Below are positions 1 through 11,682 of a stretch of 64,000 nt of DNA, in pieces. Below the pieces are notes generated by a model that made no database searches, was not told the origin of the DNA, and worked only from the letters and a program-made list of their open reading frames with translations. The stretch comes from Pelodera strongyloides. Taxonomy: Eukaryota > Nematoda > Chromadorea > Rhabditida > Rhabditidae. The stretch's first letter is position 1. The number at the start of each line of letters is the position of its first letter. A program made the position numbers and the translations under genes. Location: NCBI GenBank assembly GCA_036852015.1, contig JAANDG010000616.1, forward strand, positions 1-64,000. Direction: 5' to 3'.

Positions 1-196
1 GCAGCACCGAGTTGTGCTATTTTGTAGCTTCTCTACTCCTCTCCTATCTCTAATCCTCCCAATTCTCATTGTCTCTCTGCCCGTTTCTGTTTCTCTGCTT
101 GTCACGTCTCTATTCGCCCCATTGACTGTGTCTTTTGTACCCCTTCAAAAGGTGCTCTGTTGCCTCGACTTGTCAGTGTGAGGTTGGTGGAGGTGC

Positions 197-270
197 AAGT
201 CCCGGGCGTAAGTATAGGCGGCTTATTAGCTTTTGTAAGTCCCGGGCGTAAATATAGGTGGCCTAGTAGC
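197..270. repeat. Two-copy direct repeat, about 40 bp
   Basis: The phrase CAAGTCCCGGGCGTAA followed by a TATAGG-GGC-TAGCTT block occurs twice in a row with a few mismatches. No function is visible. Confidence 0.7.
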
Positions 271-334
271 TTAAGTTAGTGGCTGTTGGCATGGCCTGAG
301 CCCATAGCCTAAGCCCGCCGACGAACTCACCGGC

Positions 335-490
335 GAACCACCTCCGGAATTAGAATATGGCATAAATTTAGAGGGCTCATGGCTGAACCACCTCCCGATT
401 AGCATATTAGACATGCGAAGCCCGGCGGTGGTTCGAAAAATTTGGCAGAAACGTATCGTAAATGGAGAAAATTTCGCGAACCACCTCCGG
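335..490. repeat. Dispersed GAACCACCTCCGGA motif cluster
   Basis: The 14-mer GAACCACCTCCGGA or a close variant occurs near 335, 385 and 478, next to CACCGGCGA. The same motif recurs at about 48,340-48,375 inside an intron of the SLC35C2-like gene, so it marks a dispersed repeat family. Confidence 0.55.
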
Positions 491-1436
491 ACTCACCGGC
501 GAGGTTTATGCCCTGCCTGAGCCAATATGGAGCTGGTTGCTACGTGATTTTATACTCAGTCGAATTAGAACGCGGTAATAAAATAGTCATAATTAAGGGA
601 TTGGTAGGGTTACTGGTTTGTAATCAAGGGTTAGGCCGGTTAGGGTTACGGATTTGGTTAACATTTTAGAAGTTAGCACAACGCTCCTGTCCCACACTGA
701 CTACCGAGGTGACACTACTACTGTGCTCGTTGCCGATATGTTTATTGAAATGTGATGCCTTTTACCACTCATTCTCTCATTTTATTGTAACCCAATTTGT
801 GTTATTCATATTGCCATTGTCAGTTTGTGAGTTGATTGTTTCTTTCTGGAATATTTGTAGTTAAGTTGGTAAGATGTTAGCAATACCAAAGCCTAATCTT
901 AGAAAGTAAACTAGGGAAGGTAGCCTACGAGCGCTAGGTATCCTTTGTAAGCTAGCCTATGTAAGTTGCTATACTTCTCTCTGTTTCTCTGCCCACGGTA
1001 ATTTACACTATATGTTGCTCTAGGATCTCCATCCCTTCCAAACACACATTTTTTGCCTTCATTGAGTTCTCATGTGTAAACTTTGTAGTTTGTAGTTTTG
1101 TGAACGTATACTGTATACACCTCTAACTATAGTGGCAGTGCCGAGTTTTATCCACGAAAATTTATAGGAGAAGTATTTTTGGTCGCGGGATTCTCTTGAA
1201 GAAGTCTGCCGTGGATAAGGTTTGTCCGTTTTCCTACTACTGTACTATCCTACTTTCACCAGCTATATGCTTAGAGATGATTTCTTTCCTTTCTTGGGAC
1301 TAGGTTGCCGGCACTGGTGCTAGGATTGACAAGTGTGCAAAATTAGCATATACTGTAATTTTGGATGCGCCCTATTCTGTCAGGTCAGAAACAGTGCCCG
1401 ACCCGTGTCTCTTCACTAGGCACTTGCAATGAAACA

Positions 1437-1537
1437 CTTTAAAATGGTGTGACACGTGGTTTTGTACAACTAAGGCTAAGGTGGACGAGAGGTTCATCCA
1501 TCATACTTTTCAAAACCACGTGCAATACCACTTTAAA
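1437..1537. mobile_element. MITE-like inverted repeat, CACGTGG subtype
   Basis: Left end CTTTAAAATGGTGTGACACG faces right end CCACGTGCAATACCACTTTAAAG, giving imperfect terminal inverted repeats about 25 nt long around a short centre. The ends resemble the 12,825 and 53,461 elements. Confidence 0.6.
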
Positions 1538-1713
1538 GTATGAGTTTTCTAGATATGTACGTTTCCCCAAATCATTGATGATTGAATAGAAAATGTGCAT
1601 ACATTGGTCTTCATTTGGAAGATGGTTTCTTAGGCTTCTAAAATAGTATAACGTAGCATTTTGCTTTTTCTTTGCTGTATTCTTTCTAGTTTAGGCATAG
1701 GACGTTTTTGAGT

Positions 1714-1819
1714 TAAAGCAGTATAACAGCCGGTTTTTGAAACGTATCGTGAACAAATGCACTAACTTGATTGCAGTTATCCAACGTACGTTTCAAAAAT
1801 CGTCTGTTATATCGCTTTG
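1714..1819. mobile_element. MITE-like inverted repeat, GCCGGTTTTTGAAACG subtype
   Basis: TTAAAGCAGTATAACAGCCG at the left is mirrored by the right end running through ATATCGCTTTGAA. The inner parts GGTTTTTGAAACGTA and TACGTTTCAAAAATC also pair. It is a short non-coding fold-back, related to the 4851 family. Confidence 0.65.
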
Positions 1820-2577
1820 AATAAACTGCCTTTTTGTGTGAAGTCTTGACGTCTGTGACCGTTGTTCCTACTTTGATGTATCTTTTGCACATTATTATTA
1901 TTCTGATTATTATATTTATATACATTTTATTGTTTGTTGTTCCTTCAATGATTCTACGCCTTGTATTATTTGTGCATAGCTATTCTATAAGAATTTGCCC
2001 ATTTATTTTTGATTGCTATATGATGTTTGTAGTTTGGATTTTCTTTTTTTATTATTTACAGTTTTTTGTTTGTTTGTCAATTTGTCTATATTTTATTATG
2101 ATGTGTGTTTTCAGTTAAGTGATAGAAGTGGTATAAAGAAGAATTTTATTTTTATTTGTTCATTTACATGTGATAGCACGCATACAAATAAAGAGATTCA
2201 TGTTTGAAGAAAAAGATAGACATGTTGAGCCCGTGGGAAAAAAAAAGGATTTTAGAAAAGTTGGCTTTCAGTGCAAGTAGAAGTAATTAAACTGATATTG
2301 GTCGAAAAAATGGTGTAAATAGGAGGTAGGAATATTTAAAGCATTGGGCATGGCAACAAGTTTCAAGAAGTTAATTTTTCGACTACTTGAACCAACTGTG
2401 GTGATTATGAAAATGAACTTTTGGCTTCTAAAGAGAACTTGAAAACACGGAAGTCTTTGAATTTCGAAATTTTGATAGTTGTTCGTGATTGGATAAAGTT
2501 ACGGTAACTGCATGTAATATGGAATTATTCTTAACATTGTTATTTGCTTCTTCGGTTTCTTGACTTGGCACTCATAA

Positions 2578-4162
2578 CTACTCTTGTTTCCGAATCTCTC
2601 TTTTAATGAACGATGTTTGAATTCCTTTGTTGGTTTTGGTCTGAAATGGGTGAAGCTTGGTTTACACTTTTTTTTCTCAAGGATCAATTACTGTTTTTGC
2701 ATCCGCGGTACATGTCTGCAGATATGCCACAAGTGCGCTAATTGGAATTGCGCTCCGCTTGCGCACGTCTTGCGCACCTTTAGCACACGACGCGAATTCT
2801 AGTAGTCCGCCGCTGACGCAAACCCTTATGCTGCGCGGTGACTGCGCGAAATTCCGTGTTGTAGTAATGATATCGTGATTAAACTATTTTCTTTCAGTGC
2901 ATAAAACAATACAGTATACTGGTACGCATGGTACATAATATAATACTTGTGTATATAATATAGGTTCGTACCTTGTTCTTGGCTGGTTCCCAGGAGAGGA
3001 ATGGTGTAAACAGGACAAGGTCATGCCCAAAGTCATCGTCCTCACCACAGCCCACGCACTTCTCGCACGCGGTGACCAGGAACCGGGGAGGCTGAACGAT
3101 GATTTGGAACTTTTATGAAAAATGATGCCATGCATGTGTCATGAGGTAAACCACTGATTTGTGCGCGAGATGCACGCGAAATTTGCGCCGAAAGACTAGA
3201 CAACGCGTTTTGTTATTCATTGAGGTACCCAGCTACCTTCTCTTTCGGTGATTTCGCCTTTGGCGAACTGCTTGGTTGGGTTTTCTTCGGCGACTGGGGT
3301 CGAGGCGGGGGCGGCGGGGGTGGTGGTATAGGCTCTGGTTCCGGTTCCTCTTTTTCAATTGACGATTGACGCTCGGCTGGTGCATCCTCACCATCTGGGG
3401 GCGGAGTAACGTCTTCACGAACGGGTGGCGACGTGGGCGGAGGCGTGGGTGGGGGAGTGTCATCGACCTGGAAATTGGTTCACGACTTGTAATTAACAAA
3501 TTGAAAGGTTTAACTACGCGCAACGTTTTTTCGGTTGAATTATTTCGGTTTTTACTTGTCAGGTTAATTTTCGATTCAAATACACCATTCGAATCAGAGT
3601 GCCATGCTACTTTACCCCACTAAGCACAACTCCAAAAGCATATGCCGACCTGTTCCTCGGAATCGAATCGAATTTTAAGGTACAAGTGCGGTCCGGTTTT
3701 CTTTATTGTATACGTGACGAAGTGGAAGGATTGAGATCCGACCAACGTGATCCAGTCCTGAAATTTGCATGTAGAGTCGGTAAACCTAGTCCTAAGGTTA
3801 AAAATGAGCCTGTACCTAGCCCTAATAAGTCTCAACCGTAATGCCGGTACGCTAAGCCAATTCATGAAAATAAACAAGGGCATAAGCACGGCCTTGAACC
3901 AAAACTACTTACTCGCTTATAAACTGTCGCCGACTTTAGTGTTGTATAGTGACAAGCAAGACGTATTTATATATTTGCTAGAGGAAAATTGATTATTTAA
4001 TGAGTTTAAAAGAGAAATACGTAGGACGACTCTAAAACTTACCACAATAGTCGCTTGCAATTTGTCCAAGTCATTCCACTGAAGTTGTGTGTGAAAGTGT
4101 TTCTCAACACGTTTCACAGGTCTTCGTGTAAAACGTGCAAGCATCTCGTGTTTTCTTATTTT
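2578..4162 (-). CDS. Unrecognised protein with Pro-rich region (partial, 5' end not found)
   Basis: I do not recognise this gene. Four exons join in phase 0 on the minus strand: 4162-4043 (40 codons, donor GTG|GTAAGT), 3757-3650 (36 codons), 3467-3237 (77 codons) and 3091-2972 (40 codons). A likely last exon is 2640-2578 (20 codons then TAG), which is less certain. The first two exons are basic then beta-strand-like (ends KIRFDSEEQ). The third is Pro/Glu-rich with runs of PPPP and a basic tail (KSPKEK). The fourth has CEKCVGCGEDDD followed by FLSWEP. The CxxCxxC spacing could bind metal but is too short to assign. The start codon and N-terminal exons are probably above 4162. Silent phase fit across four junctions is the main reason for believing it is real; no homologue was identified. 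Confidence 0.6.
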
Positions 4163-4306
4163 CTGAAGAAGAGTACTGTATACGGTAGATTATTGCCCGA
4201 TTCTCTAGTGCACAGCATCAAACAACCGTACATACTTGTTTATGGAAGAATACAAGGATACTGTAACTAACCTGTAATGTCGACTTGGTGTAAAGACTTG
4301 GGTAAA

Positions 4307-4547
4307 CTTCGGTTTTTACTTGTCACCTGAATTTTCGCTACTATGAGCGTATGCAAATTAGAATTTGACTCTAATTCGGCTAATTTTCCTTGCAAACCTT
4401 GCAAAAAATGCCATCTTCAAATCCTCCTAGCTTTTTTTTATATCTGTTTCCGAAGTTTTATTTTGTTTTAACTCGAAAAAAAATCGAATTCTGATTCGAA
4501 TGAGGCCTTTAAATCGAAAATCAGCCCGACAAGTAAAAACCGAAATT
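4307..4547. mobile_element. MITE-like element with TCGGTTTTTACTTGTC ends
   Basis: TCGGTTTTTACTTGTC at 4309 is repeated in reverse complement as GACAAGTAAAAACCGA at 4529. Further inward CTGAATTTTCG pairs with CGAAAATCAG. A half copy with the same end is at about 3544-3606, in an intron of the Pro-rich gene. Confidence 0.65.
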
Positions 4548-4850
4548 ATTCCAAAGACTTTATTGCTACTTTATTGCAAGCTCATTTTCATAATTTTAAA
4601 TAAAATGTACCGTTTGTGCGAGTGCAAGTGATAATCGAGCATCACGCATTACTGAGAGAATGCGCGCGTTTTTATCGATGTCAAAATGGATTTACATATA
4701 TGAGCCTTTGTACGGGTGGATACGTTTCAGCACAACCTTATATGGAAAATGGTTCGTCATCTTGGCTTGTTTCCTGTTTCTGCGACCTCTAAAATTTGGC
4801 ATGATAAAATGTGTCCGTCTAATTGGGAGGCAACATTGGAGTCTTTATAT

Positions 4851-4958
4851 TTAAAGAGAAATACCGGCCGGTTTTTGAAACACATCGGATCGGGTACAAC
4901 AGGGATCTTATGCAGCTTACACGCTGCATTTCAAAAACCTGCCGGTATTTCGCTTTAA
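4851..4958. mobile_element. MITE family 1 (ACCGGCCGGTTTTTGAAA) copy
   Basis: Left end TTAAAGAGAAATACCGGCCG and right end CCGGTATTTCGCTTTAA are inverted, with GGTTTTTGAAACACATCG facing CATTTCAAAAACC. This is a short member of the commonest repeat family in the window. Confidence 0.8.
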
Positions 4959-7149
4959 TTACGCCAAATAATTCACTTATACCCAACAATAGCAAAGTCA
5001 GAAGGACTACGTCTGGAATTGATTACTGTACGAACAAAGCGCATCCTTTAGTAATAATCGTGAAACGTATGTGGCCGCGAAGTCTCAACGGCAAACCCTC
5101 AAACCTTCCTCCGTCCAGCGCGCTCTTGTGCTTATGTCTCGTATGTTTCCAGGACTGTGCCAGCGCAGTTTGGCAAATTATCAACATACATTCTGTTTTG
5201 TTTGCAATTTATAGTTGTTCGGGCTCCAAACTCGAGTTCTCCATTTAATTTCTGTGTTTCTCAGCTATTCAGCTTTTACCTTTTATCATTTACCTCTCGT
5301 AGTGTTCTCTGCCCTGTATTTTTATCATGTGTAATCTCGTGTATCAAACCTGAAAAATATGGTAAAATAGCATTTCCCTTGGGCATGACCCTTTAAACTC
5401 TACTTTCCATTACTACCGTATGTCACCTCTTTTACCATGACGTGATTTTACTGTATTCTTTAGTGTGGTTACGGGCTCAGCGATCTCTATTTCTACCCTT
5501 GCTCTCATAATTTATGATGGTGAATGGAGTGATAGTATCTAGTCTTTTCCACCCACTGAATGATGTCACTTTTCAAGAAAAGGCGACCTACAGTATATTA
5601 TAGAGATCGGTGTTTATTCGGTTCATAATGTTTAGTCGCCACTATACTTTTATTACTGTACTCAATTTGTATGTAACGATTTGTACCTTTTATAACAATG
5701 AATAAACCTTTTACGCTACTAGAACGTGCTCCTTTATTCAAGGCGGGCGCAATGCAGTGTTTCAAAGCTCATGACTTGATCGCAGAGATTCTGAGCAGTA
5801 GGTGACGAGCTCCAGATGACGACATCTTCGGGCTAGGGCCTGGAGGAATTGCAAATGTGGCCTTGATTACCTCCCGACGCCACCACACAGGGAGCCAGGG
5901 AGAGTATTCATCAACACACAGGGAGCCCTCTTTAGCTTCCTGGGGAAGCCACGGAAGGTGAATACTGCCTACTGCCGTCCGACAAATAAGTTGTGACGTA
6001 GTTGTGAGAAGCCAACTACTCGATTGAAGACAATTTCTCACTCTCAGGGTCCTCGGGAACAACGCTAACCAAGTTCGACGGAAGTAATATTATCTCTATT
6101 TATTGAAGTTAGTAATGCGGAAGTAATGCGGTGAGACGTTAGATCCGTGCGCAACATTGTAGCTAAATACTATGCTCTTTGTTTCCAAGCTCGACCTGCG
6201 GAAAAACCAGCTAGTTTTTTACTAGATTCCCATTAGGACTTTAGTCGGCCCGAGCTCGAAATATGAAAATTTGTCGGATTCGAAAGTCGATGGGAAAAGC
6301 TCGGAAACGGACAAACAGGCTGCTCCCGAGCTCGACCCGCCTATTTTCCGAGCTCGGCCCAAGAAATTGTCGGGGAATACTCGTGAAATATGCGGAAAAT
6401 CCTCGAAAAGGCCATTTTCTTGGAAAATGCTCGGGATTCATTAACGGGGTACGCGAACCATTCTTGGTAGTTTTTCTGCAGTACTGTAGCTTAGTTACGT
6501 GAAATTGTTTGTTTGATAGCATTAGTGGCTACTAAGTGAACGTGGCTTGATAAGAGCGCAGGCTTCGAACCCCGGCTGCAGATTTACAAAAATGACCGCA
6601 GATTTGCAAGAACCGTGAGGCGAACATACTCTCTCTCTCCCGCTCTTCCCTCTTTTTTTTTTTTTTTCTCTTTCTCTTTCTCTACCTCTATCTCTACCTC
6701 TCTCTCTCTCTCCCTCTTCCAGCTCCTTCATGTTTTCTTTTACTTCCGTAGTTCACTAGCTTCTCTCCATTTACTGTTCTGTCTCGTTTTCTCTCCAGCT
6801 CTGCTCCCTCCACAAATAGCACGCTTCCTCTTGCACGCAAAGGTTTTCCGATCAAGTACTGTTCGAACTTGTGAACTCTTCGTTTTCCACACTTTTGTCC
6901 GCTCGATTAATAATGACGTTTTTGAACGAGATCATACATAGCATTCTTGGGTGCACGCGAATGGATGCTGATCATAAAAAGGAGTTAATCTGTTACAGTG
7001 GTCAACTTTGGCGAGAGACACCCGTGTTTGACATTTGACATATATGTATGGGGTATGTCTGTGTGAACGTTATAGAGAACTGAAACAGTAAAGTACTGAA
7101 GTAAGTTAAACAATTTTGAAAGCATTGGTAACTTACAACTAGATAATTT

Positions 7150-7413
7150 TATTTATAGTTTTCGTGGCACAATCCATGTAGTGACCCCTTGGTGACTTTG
7201 TAATGACCAAGTTTCCTTGAAAACCGTCGTCAACTGGTCACCACATGGTCACTAACCAGTCAACAGACACGCCCGTCATCAAGTGTAACTGTCATGTAAT
7301 TAGACAACATGAAAGCAAAATAAGCACATATATTCCGTGTCTTTCAGTGAAAACCATTGGGTGACGGGCCAGCGACGGTTTTTTTTTTGTGGTTTCGGCA
7401 ATTATTCCGTTTT
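7150..7413. mobile_element. MITE family 2 (GTGACCAAATGGT) copy
   Basis: The left part carries repeated TGGTCACCACATGGTCACTA words. The right end runs ACCATTGGGTGACGGGCCAG, CGACGG, a T run, then TTTCGGCAATTATTCCG. Related copies occur in ATPase introns near 21,345, 24,455, 33,190, 33,700 and 37,120. Exact ends are not fixed. Confidence 0.6.
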
Positions 7414-7802
7414 CCTGCGCATATGAACTTTATAAGGTAGGGTTTCGATAAACCGCATTGCTTCCAAACATAGAAGTTTTTTATTCGAAATTTCTTCATA
7501 CGAGCACAAATCTTGCCTTCACAAACGAGGATATCAAATTTATGGTTTTTAGATTATTTTTAAACATATTTCTTGCTACAATATTGATTGCTCGAGTCTA
7601 AGTTGTTTATCATCCTCCAAGAGAGGACTTAATTCCATTGTGGGCGAAATTTCTCTTCATACGGGAGAAAAAAACTCTATTTTATATTTTTCAATTTTCA
7701 CTCTTATTCAACCGTGACAAGGCATAGAACTGCACCGTTTCCTATTGCATATACAGTCGTTTTGTGTTTTCTCTTTTTTTATTGACACAATATTTGAATA
7801 TT

Positions 7803-7980
7803 AACCTACTGTACTATTGATTTTTGGTTAATTATTTATCGGAATTTGAATTCCGTTACTGTAACCTACTGTACTATTGATTTTTGGTTAATTATTTATT
7901 GGAATTTGAATTCCGTTACTGTAACCTACTGTTCTATTGATTTTTGGTTAATTGTTTATCGGAATTTGAATTCCGGTTAC
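7803..7980. repeat. Tandem repeat, three 60-bp units
   Basis: A 60-bp unit starting AACCTACTGTACTATTGATT and containing GAATTTGAATTCCG is present three times back to back with only a few substitutions. The open frame through it (about 66 codons) results from the 60-bp period being a multiple of three. Confidence 0.9.
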
Positions 7981-8236
7981 TGTACGATTGATTGGCGGGA
8001 AATCAAACTTCGATTCGTCCAAGTATTTTCGTCATGTGTTTCATAACGTATGTAATACTGTAGCTGTAGACTATTGTTGTTCTCTTTTTTTCTTTCTTTC
8101 TTGCCTTTATGATCGCTTTTTATGACAATAGCGATCAGTTTGTTTTACAGAACAAACACTCTGATATTTCCTATCGACGATCAAGTATCTATAAGTCTAT
8201 CAGTATGACAGTACATTGTAAATAATACTATTGCTA

Positions 8237-8522
8237 GCTACACTGGGGAAACTTGGCGACATCGCCGACATCGCCAGGCGCGCCACAGGTCTACGAAAGG
8301 ATATTCAACGCAGTTGGGCGAACCTGCGTCGAACTTTTCGTAGGTTCCGCGGCAAGTCCGCCGTAAGTGCGCTCCAGATGCGCCACGAGACCGACGTAGG
8401 TGCGCCATTTACCATTCGCGCACTCCGGCGCACCCGCCGCGCACCTTAGGCGGTGTGCGCCGCCCCGCTGTGACGGACCCTCATTTTTGGTGCGGCGATG
8501 TCGCCAAGTTTCACGTTGTAGC
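8237..8522. mobile_element. GC-rich inverted-repeat element
   Basis: GCTACA...GAAACTTGGCGACATCGCC at the left is matched in reverse complement at the right end, giving ends of about 29 nt. The interior is strongly GC-rich (GCGCC words) unlike its AT-rich surroundings. GC-rich blocks of similar style occur near 13,360, 26,215, 39,225, 52,780 and 55,840. Confidence 0.65.
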
Positions 8523-10312
8523 ACTTTACAAGTTAGGGTTTTATATACCGCTCAAACTACCGTAACCCTCAATTAAATAAGTATAATGGTGTGGGAGTGC
8601 GAGTAATAGACAATGACCCGCCCCTTTAGTGTATGAATGAAGGTGATAAGTGTGATAAGTGATCTGGAACAACCTTGAACAAACGCCCTTGAAGAGCACC
8701 GTGCTTTTCAGGTCTCACCTCAACACCAGACACCTTTTGCACAGTACTCTAATATTAAAGCGGTATTATAAGTGGTTTGCGAACCGTATTATATGAGCAC
8801 TTGCATCTAGTATATGGAAATGCTGTTGCCCACACTTGCCATAATTTTGAACCTGAACTTGCAAATCAATCTATTTTTATAAGTTTTGTGACTTTTTGCT
8901 CCCTAAGCGCTTCTTTTTTTGCGCGAACTTTTAATATATGCACTACTTGCAAATATAACGTTTCTCCCAAAAAAGTGTCCACTGAGAGATCAAATTTTGT
9001 TTATATTTTGAACATTTCAAAGGACCTTTTTGGCGTCGTGTTTGATTTTACGCAGATTGTCAATAATTTTAATTGACCATTATATAAGTGGAAATTAATT
9101 TTCAATTCCTAATATTCAATTCATGAATGGACATTCTTTGAAGTCGTACATGGAGTACAGTAAGAAATTTGAATGCCTCACTACAGTAGGAGGTCTTTAC
9201 TTGGATTGCCAAATGGTTTCAAATTTGCATAGATTTCAAAACAACGCGCTTTACAAAAATCATATACCATACCAGACCCTATTTTTATTGGCGACGCATT
9301 GATTACACTGTCTGTCATAAATATACTTAAAAATGCGGTTTTTCATAAACCAGTTTTTCGGGTTCTAGTACACAGATAGTATGACGATGATGTCATGCTT
9401 TGTCTGTACTATTTTGTCGTAGACTATGCATAGTATGATACAATGTTATGTTATGTTTTGTCAATGCCGTTGAATCACATACTGAACGGTTGAAATTAGT
9501 GTCTAGTATGCTAATTAATACTGCATTGATTTATTTTCTGCTAATTACTAGTGTTACTATAACCATCAGTATGCTAATTTCCATCTATTTTGTAATTCTT
9601 GTGGGAAAATGAGATTTTTATTTCAAAAAGGTATGGCACGTGATTTTTTTAGTAAACTTGAAAACTGTTTCGGTATTTTCTAAGCAAATTTTGTTTAATT
9701 ATGATTTGGAGGCCTTTCGACACAGACGGAACTGAAATTTGCATAAAATAATCGACGAAAGTGCAGTTGCACATCATAATTTTCAAAAACCATCTGCCAT
9801 ACCGCTTTGAAGAATCAGTCTCAATTGCACGGGCGGGGGGGGGGGGGGAATCCGGAAACCAAAGAACGATAACAATATTTCGTTATCATCACTATCAACG
9901 CATAATCGATCACGGTCCGTCCGAAAATAGGCGAAACATATTTTTGAAAGATCTCTCACGCGATTTTTCACCTTTTTTAGTGTCTCTTGCCTCGGCAAGA
10001 CTTTTAAATGTTTGTTACAAATCTGTGATATAATACTAAAAGCGTATTGATCGAACTGTTTGATTATGATTGACTTTAGTTTTCAAATACCATTTTAACA
10101 GTTATAAGAGTGAAACATTGTTTATTTGATAAGAAATGATATGTGTCATCGATTTCTCTATTATATCATAGCAATTGATGTCTAGGGAAGGTTCTATTAT
10201 ATTATATTGCCTTTTGTTGTTTTCATCGAATTGCCGCTTTTATACTTTTTCTTTTCTCTCACCTTGAGTGCATATAAGCCCGATTTTTCATATTTATTTA
10301 CTCATATACAAA

Positions 10313-10470
10313 TTAAAGCGGCATAATAGCCAATTTGAAACGTTTGCTGGAGGATGTAGTCCCACCTAGTGTATGCAGATATGACTGCACGAAACTGCGT
10401 ATAGCCTAAATCATTTGCGTCAACAAGTGGGTATACCGCGTTTCAAAAACCTGCCGTTGTATCGCATTAA
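10313..10470. mobile_element. MITE family 1-like element, diverged
   Basis: TTAAAGCGGCATAATAGCC and ...TTTCAAAAACCTGCCGTTGTATCGCATTAA form an imperfect inverted pair around about 110 nt of unique centre. Confidence 0.6.
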
Positions 10471-10664
10471 TGCATCTAAATGGTGCATATTGATTAACTA
10501 CACGTCTCTTTCTAGTTTGCCCCTTGTTTAGGTAAGAACGTTTTGATATCAATGATCATCAAATATATGCAATCAATCACTCCCACTCCTACACATGACT
10601 ATTATCTTGGAAAGGCAAAAAGGCGAAATATCGATGTTAGAAACATACATCTTTGACGCACACA

Positions 10665-10761
10665 CATGCACACATACACACACGCGCACACGCGCGCACA
10701 CACACACACATACACACACACGCAGACTGACACACACACATGCATGACATACACACCTATA

Positions 10762-10842
<81 letters not shown>
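10665..10842. repeat. (CA)n microsatellite
   Basis: Interrupted CA/TACA repeats lead into an uninterrupted run of about 70 nt of AC dinucleotides. Both-strand reading frames through it are artefacts of the repeat. Confidence 0.95.
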
Positions 10843-10843
<1 letters not shown>

Positions 10844-11682
10844 AGGAACCGTAATTGAACCTGGTATATATTTTTTGGTCTTCCTCTTCAAAATTCCTTT
10901 TAAACGTTCTATGTGTTCCGCGCCATAAGCCTCGTCCGATTTTTTTCGATTCATTTACGTCAATAACATTTTTTTGATCTTTTTTGTGTGTGTACATAAC
11001 AAATGTCACATATCACAAATGTGATTTTATATCATTAATATCACAAATGTAGGTTACATGCAAATTACTTTCCACACCATGTGTTCAAGCTCTTACGGTA
11101 GTCGATACGGAAAGATTTATTGTTCATGTTTTGTATATTTATTTTCTTTTTATCCTCACATCATGAAAGAGGTGTATTTATAATTTATTGATCGAACTTA
11201 ATATATTTCAGGTTTATTATGAATTAACGAGATATAACGAACGCACAGAACGGTGAGCCGTTTGTTCGAGTGTTGGCTAGTTTTCTTTTCGCAAATCTTA
11301 TTTTTTACTTATAAATTGCATTGTTATGAGTAAGTTGAGGTGGGCGGATAACATTTTACATAAAACTCTCCCAAAGCTCTCAAGCATTCAACATCGGCTA
11401 CACCGTTGACCATAATATTGAAGTTGGCTAAAACAAATCAATTTGTTCATGTGTCTGGCCCTAACATAGTTTAATTTAGCAGTAGTTCTTGAAAAATCGA
11501 ACCCATGACACCTGGACTGGGAGTGAAGAAAGAAGGTAGATTTCATACTGTTGGATTTTATATTTTTTTTTATATTTTTACAAATGTAAACTCTAAAAAA
11601 ATCAATAAATCAAGGCCCAGACAAACAACTTCCTACCTTCTACTTTTTTAAAGGGTAGAAAAATCAATAAATTAAGATTCAG

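Larger units (their letters stand above)
1..2577. other. Intergenic or intronic, no gene recognised
   Basis: No reading frame here shows a recognisable protein or a chain of phase-compatible splice sites. The stretch holds two short tandem or dispersed repeats (197-490) and two inverted-repeat elements (1437-1537 and 1714-1819), otherwise AT-rich unique sequence. It may carry 3' sequence of the minus-strand gene that begins at 4162. Confidence 0.5.
4163..11682. other. Intergenic region rich in small repeats, no gene recognised
   Basis: About 7.5 kb lies between the minus-strand Pro-rich gene and the plus-strand ATPase. It holds several inverted-repeat elements, a 60-bp tandem repeat, a GC-rich fold-back and a CA microsatellite, listed separately. 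The 5' exons of both flanking genes should lie here. One candidate for the ATPase start is ATGA at 11326-11329 followed by GTAAGT, whose phase would fit the exon at 11683, but a 4-nt coding exon is weak evidence. Confidence 0.45.

Noticed and set aside
5769..6062. 98-codon minus-strand frame
   Set aside because: It overlaps a dispersed repeat (TAGCCCGAAGA... words also near 14,345 and 63,070) and has no recognisable domain or splice partners.
8777..9076. 99-codon plus-strand frame
   Set aside because: No homology is recognised, it has no splice context, and it starts near a partial MITE end; length alone in AT-rich DNA is not enough.
10573..11009. Open reading frames through the CA microsatellite on both strands
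   Set aside because: They encode only Cys/Val, Thr/His-type dipeptide runs caused by the dinucleotide repeat and have no splice context or homology.
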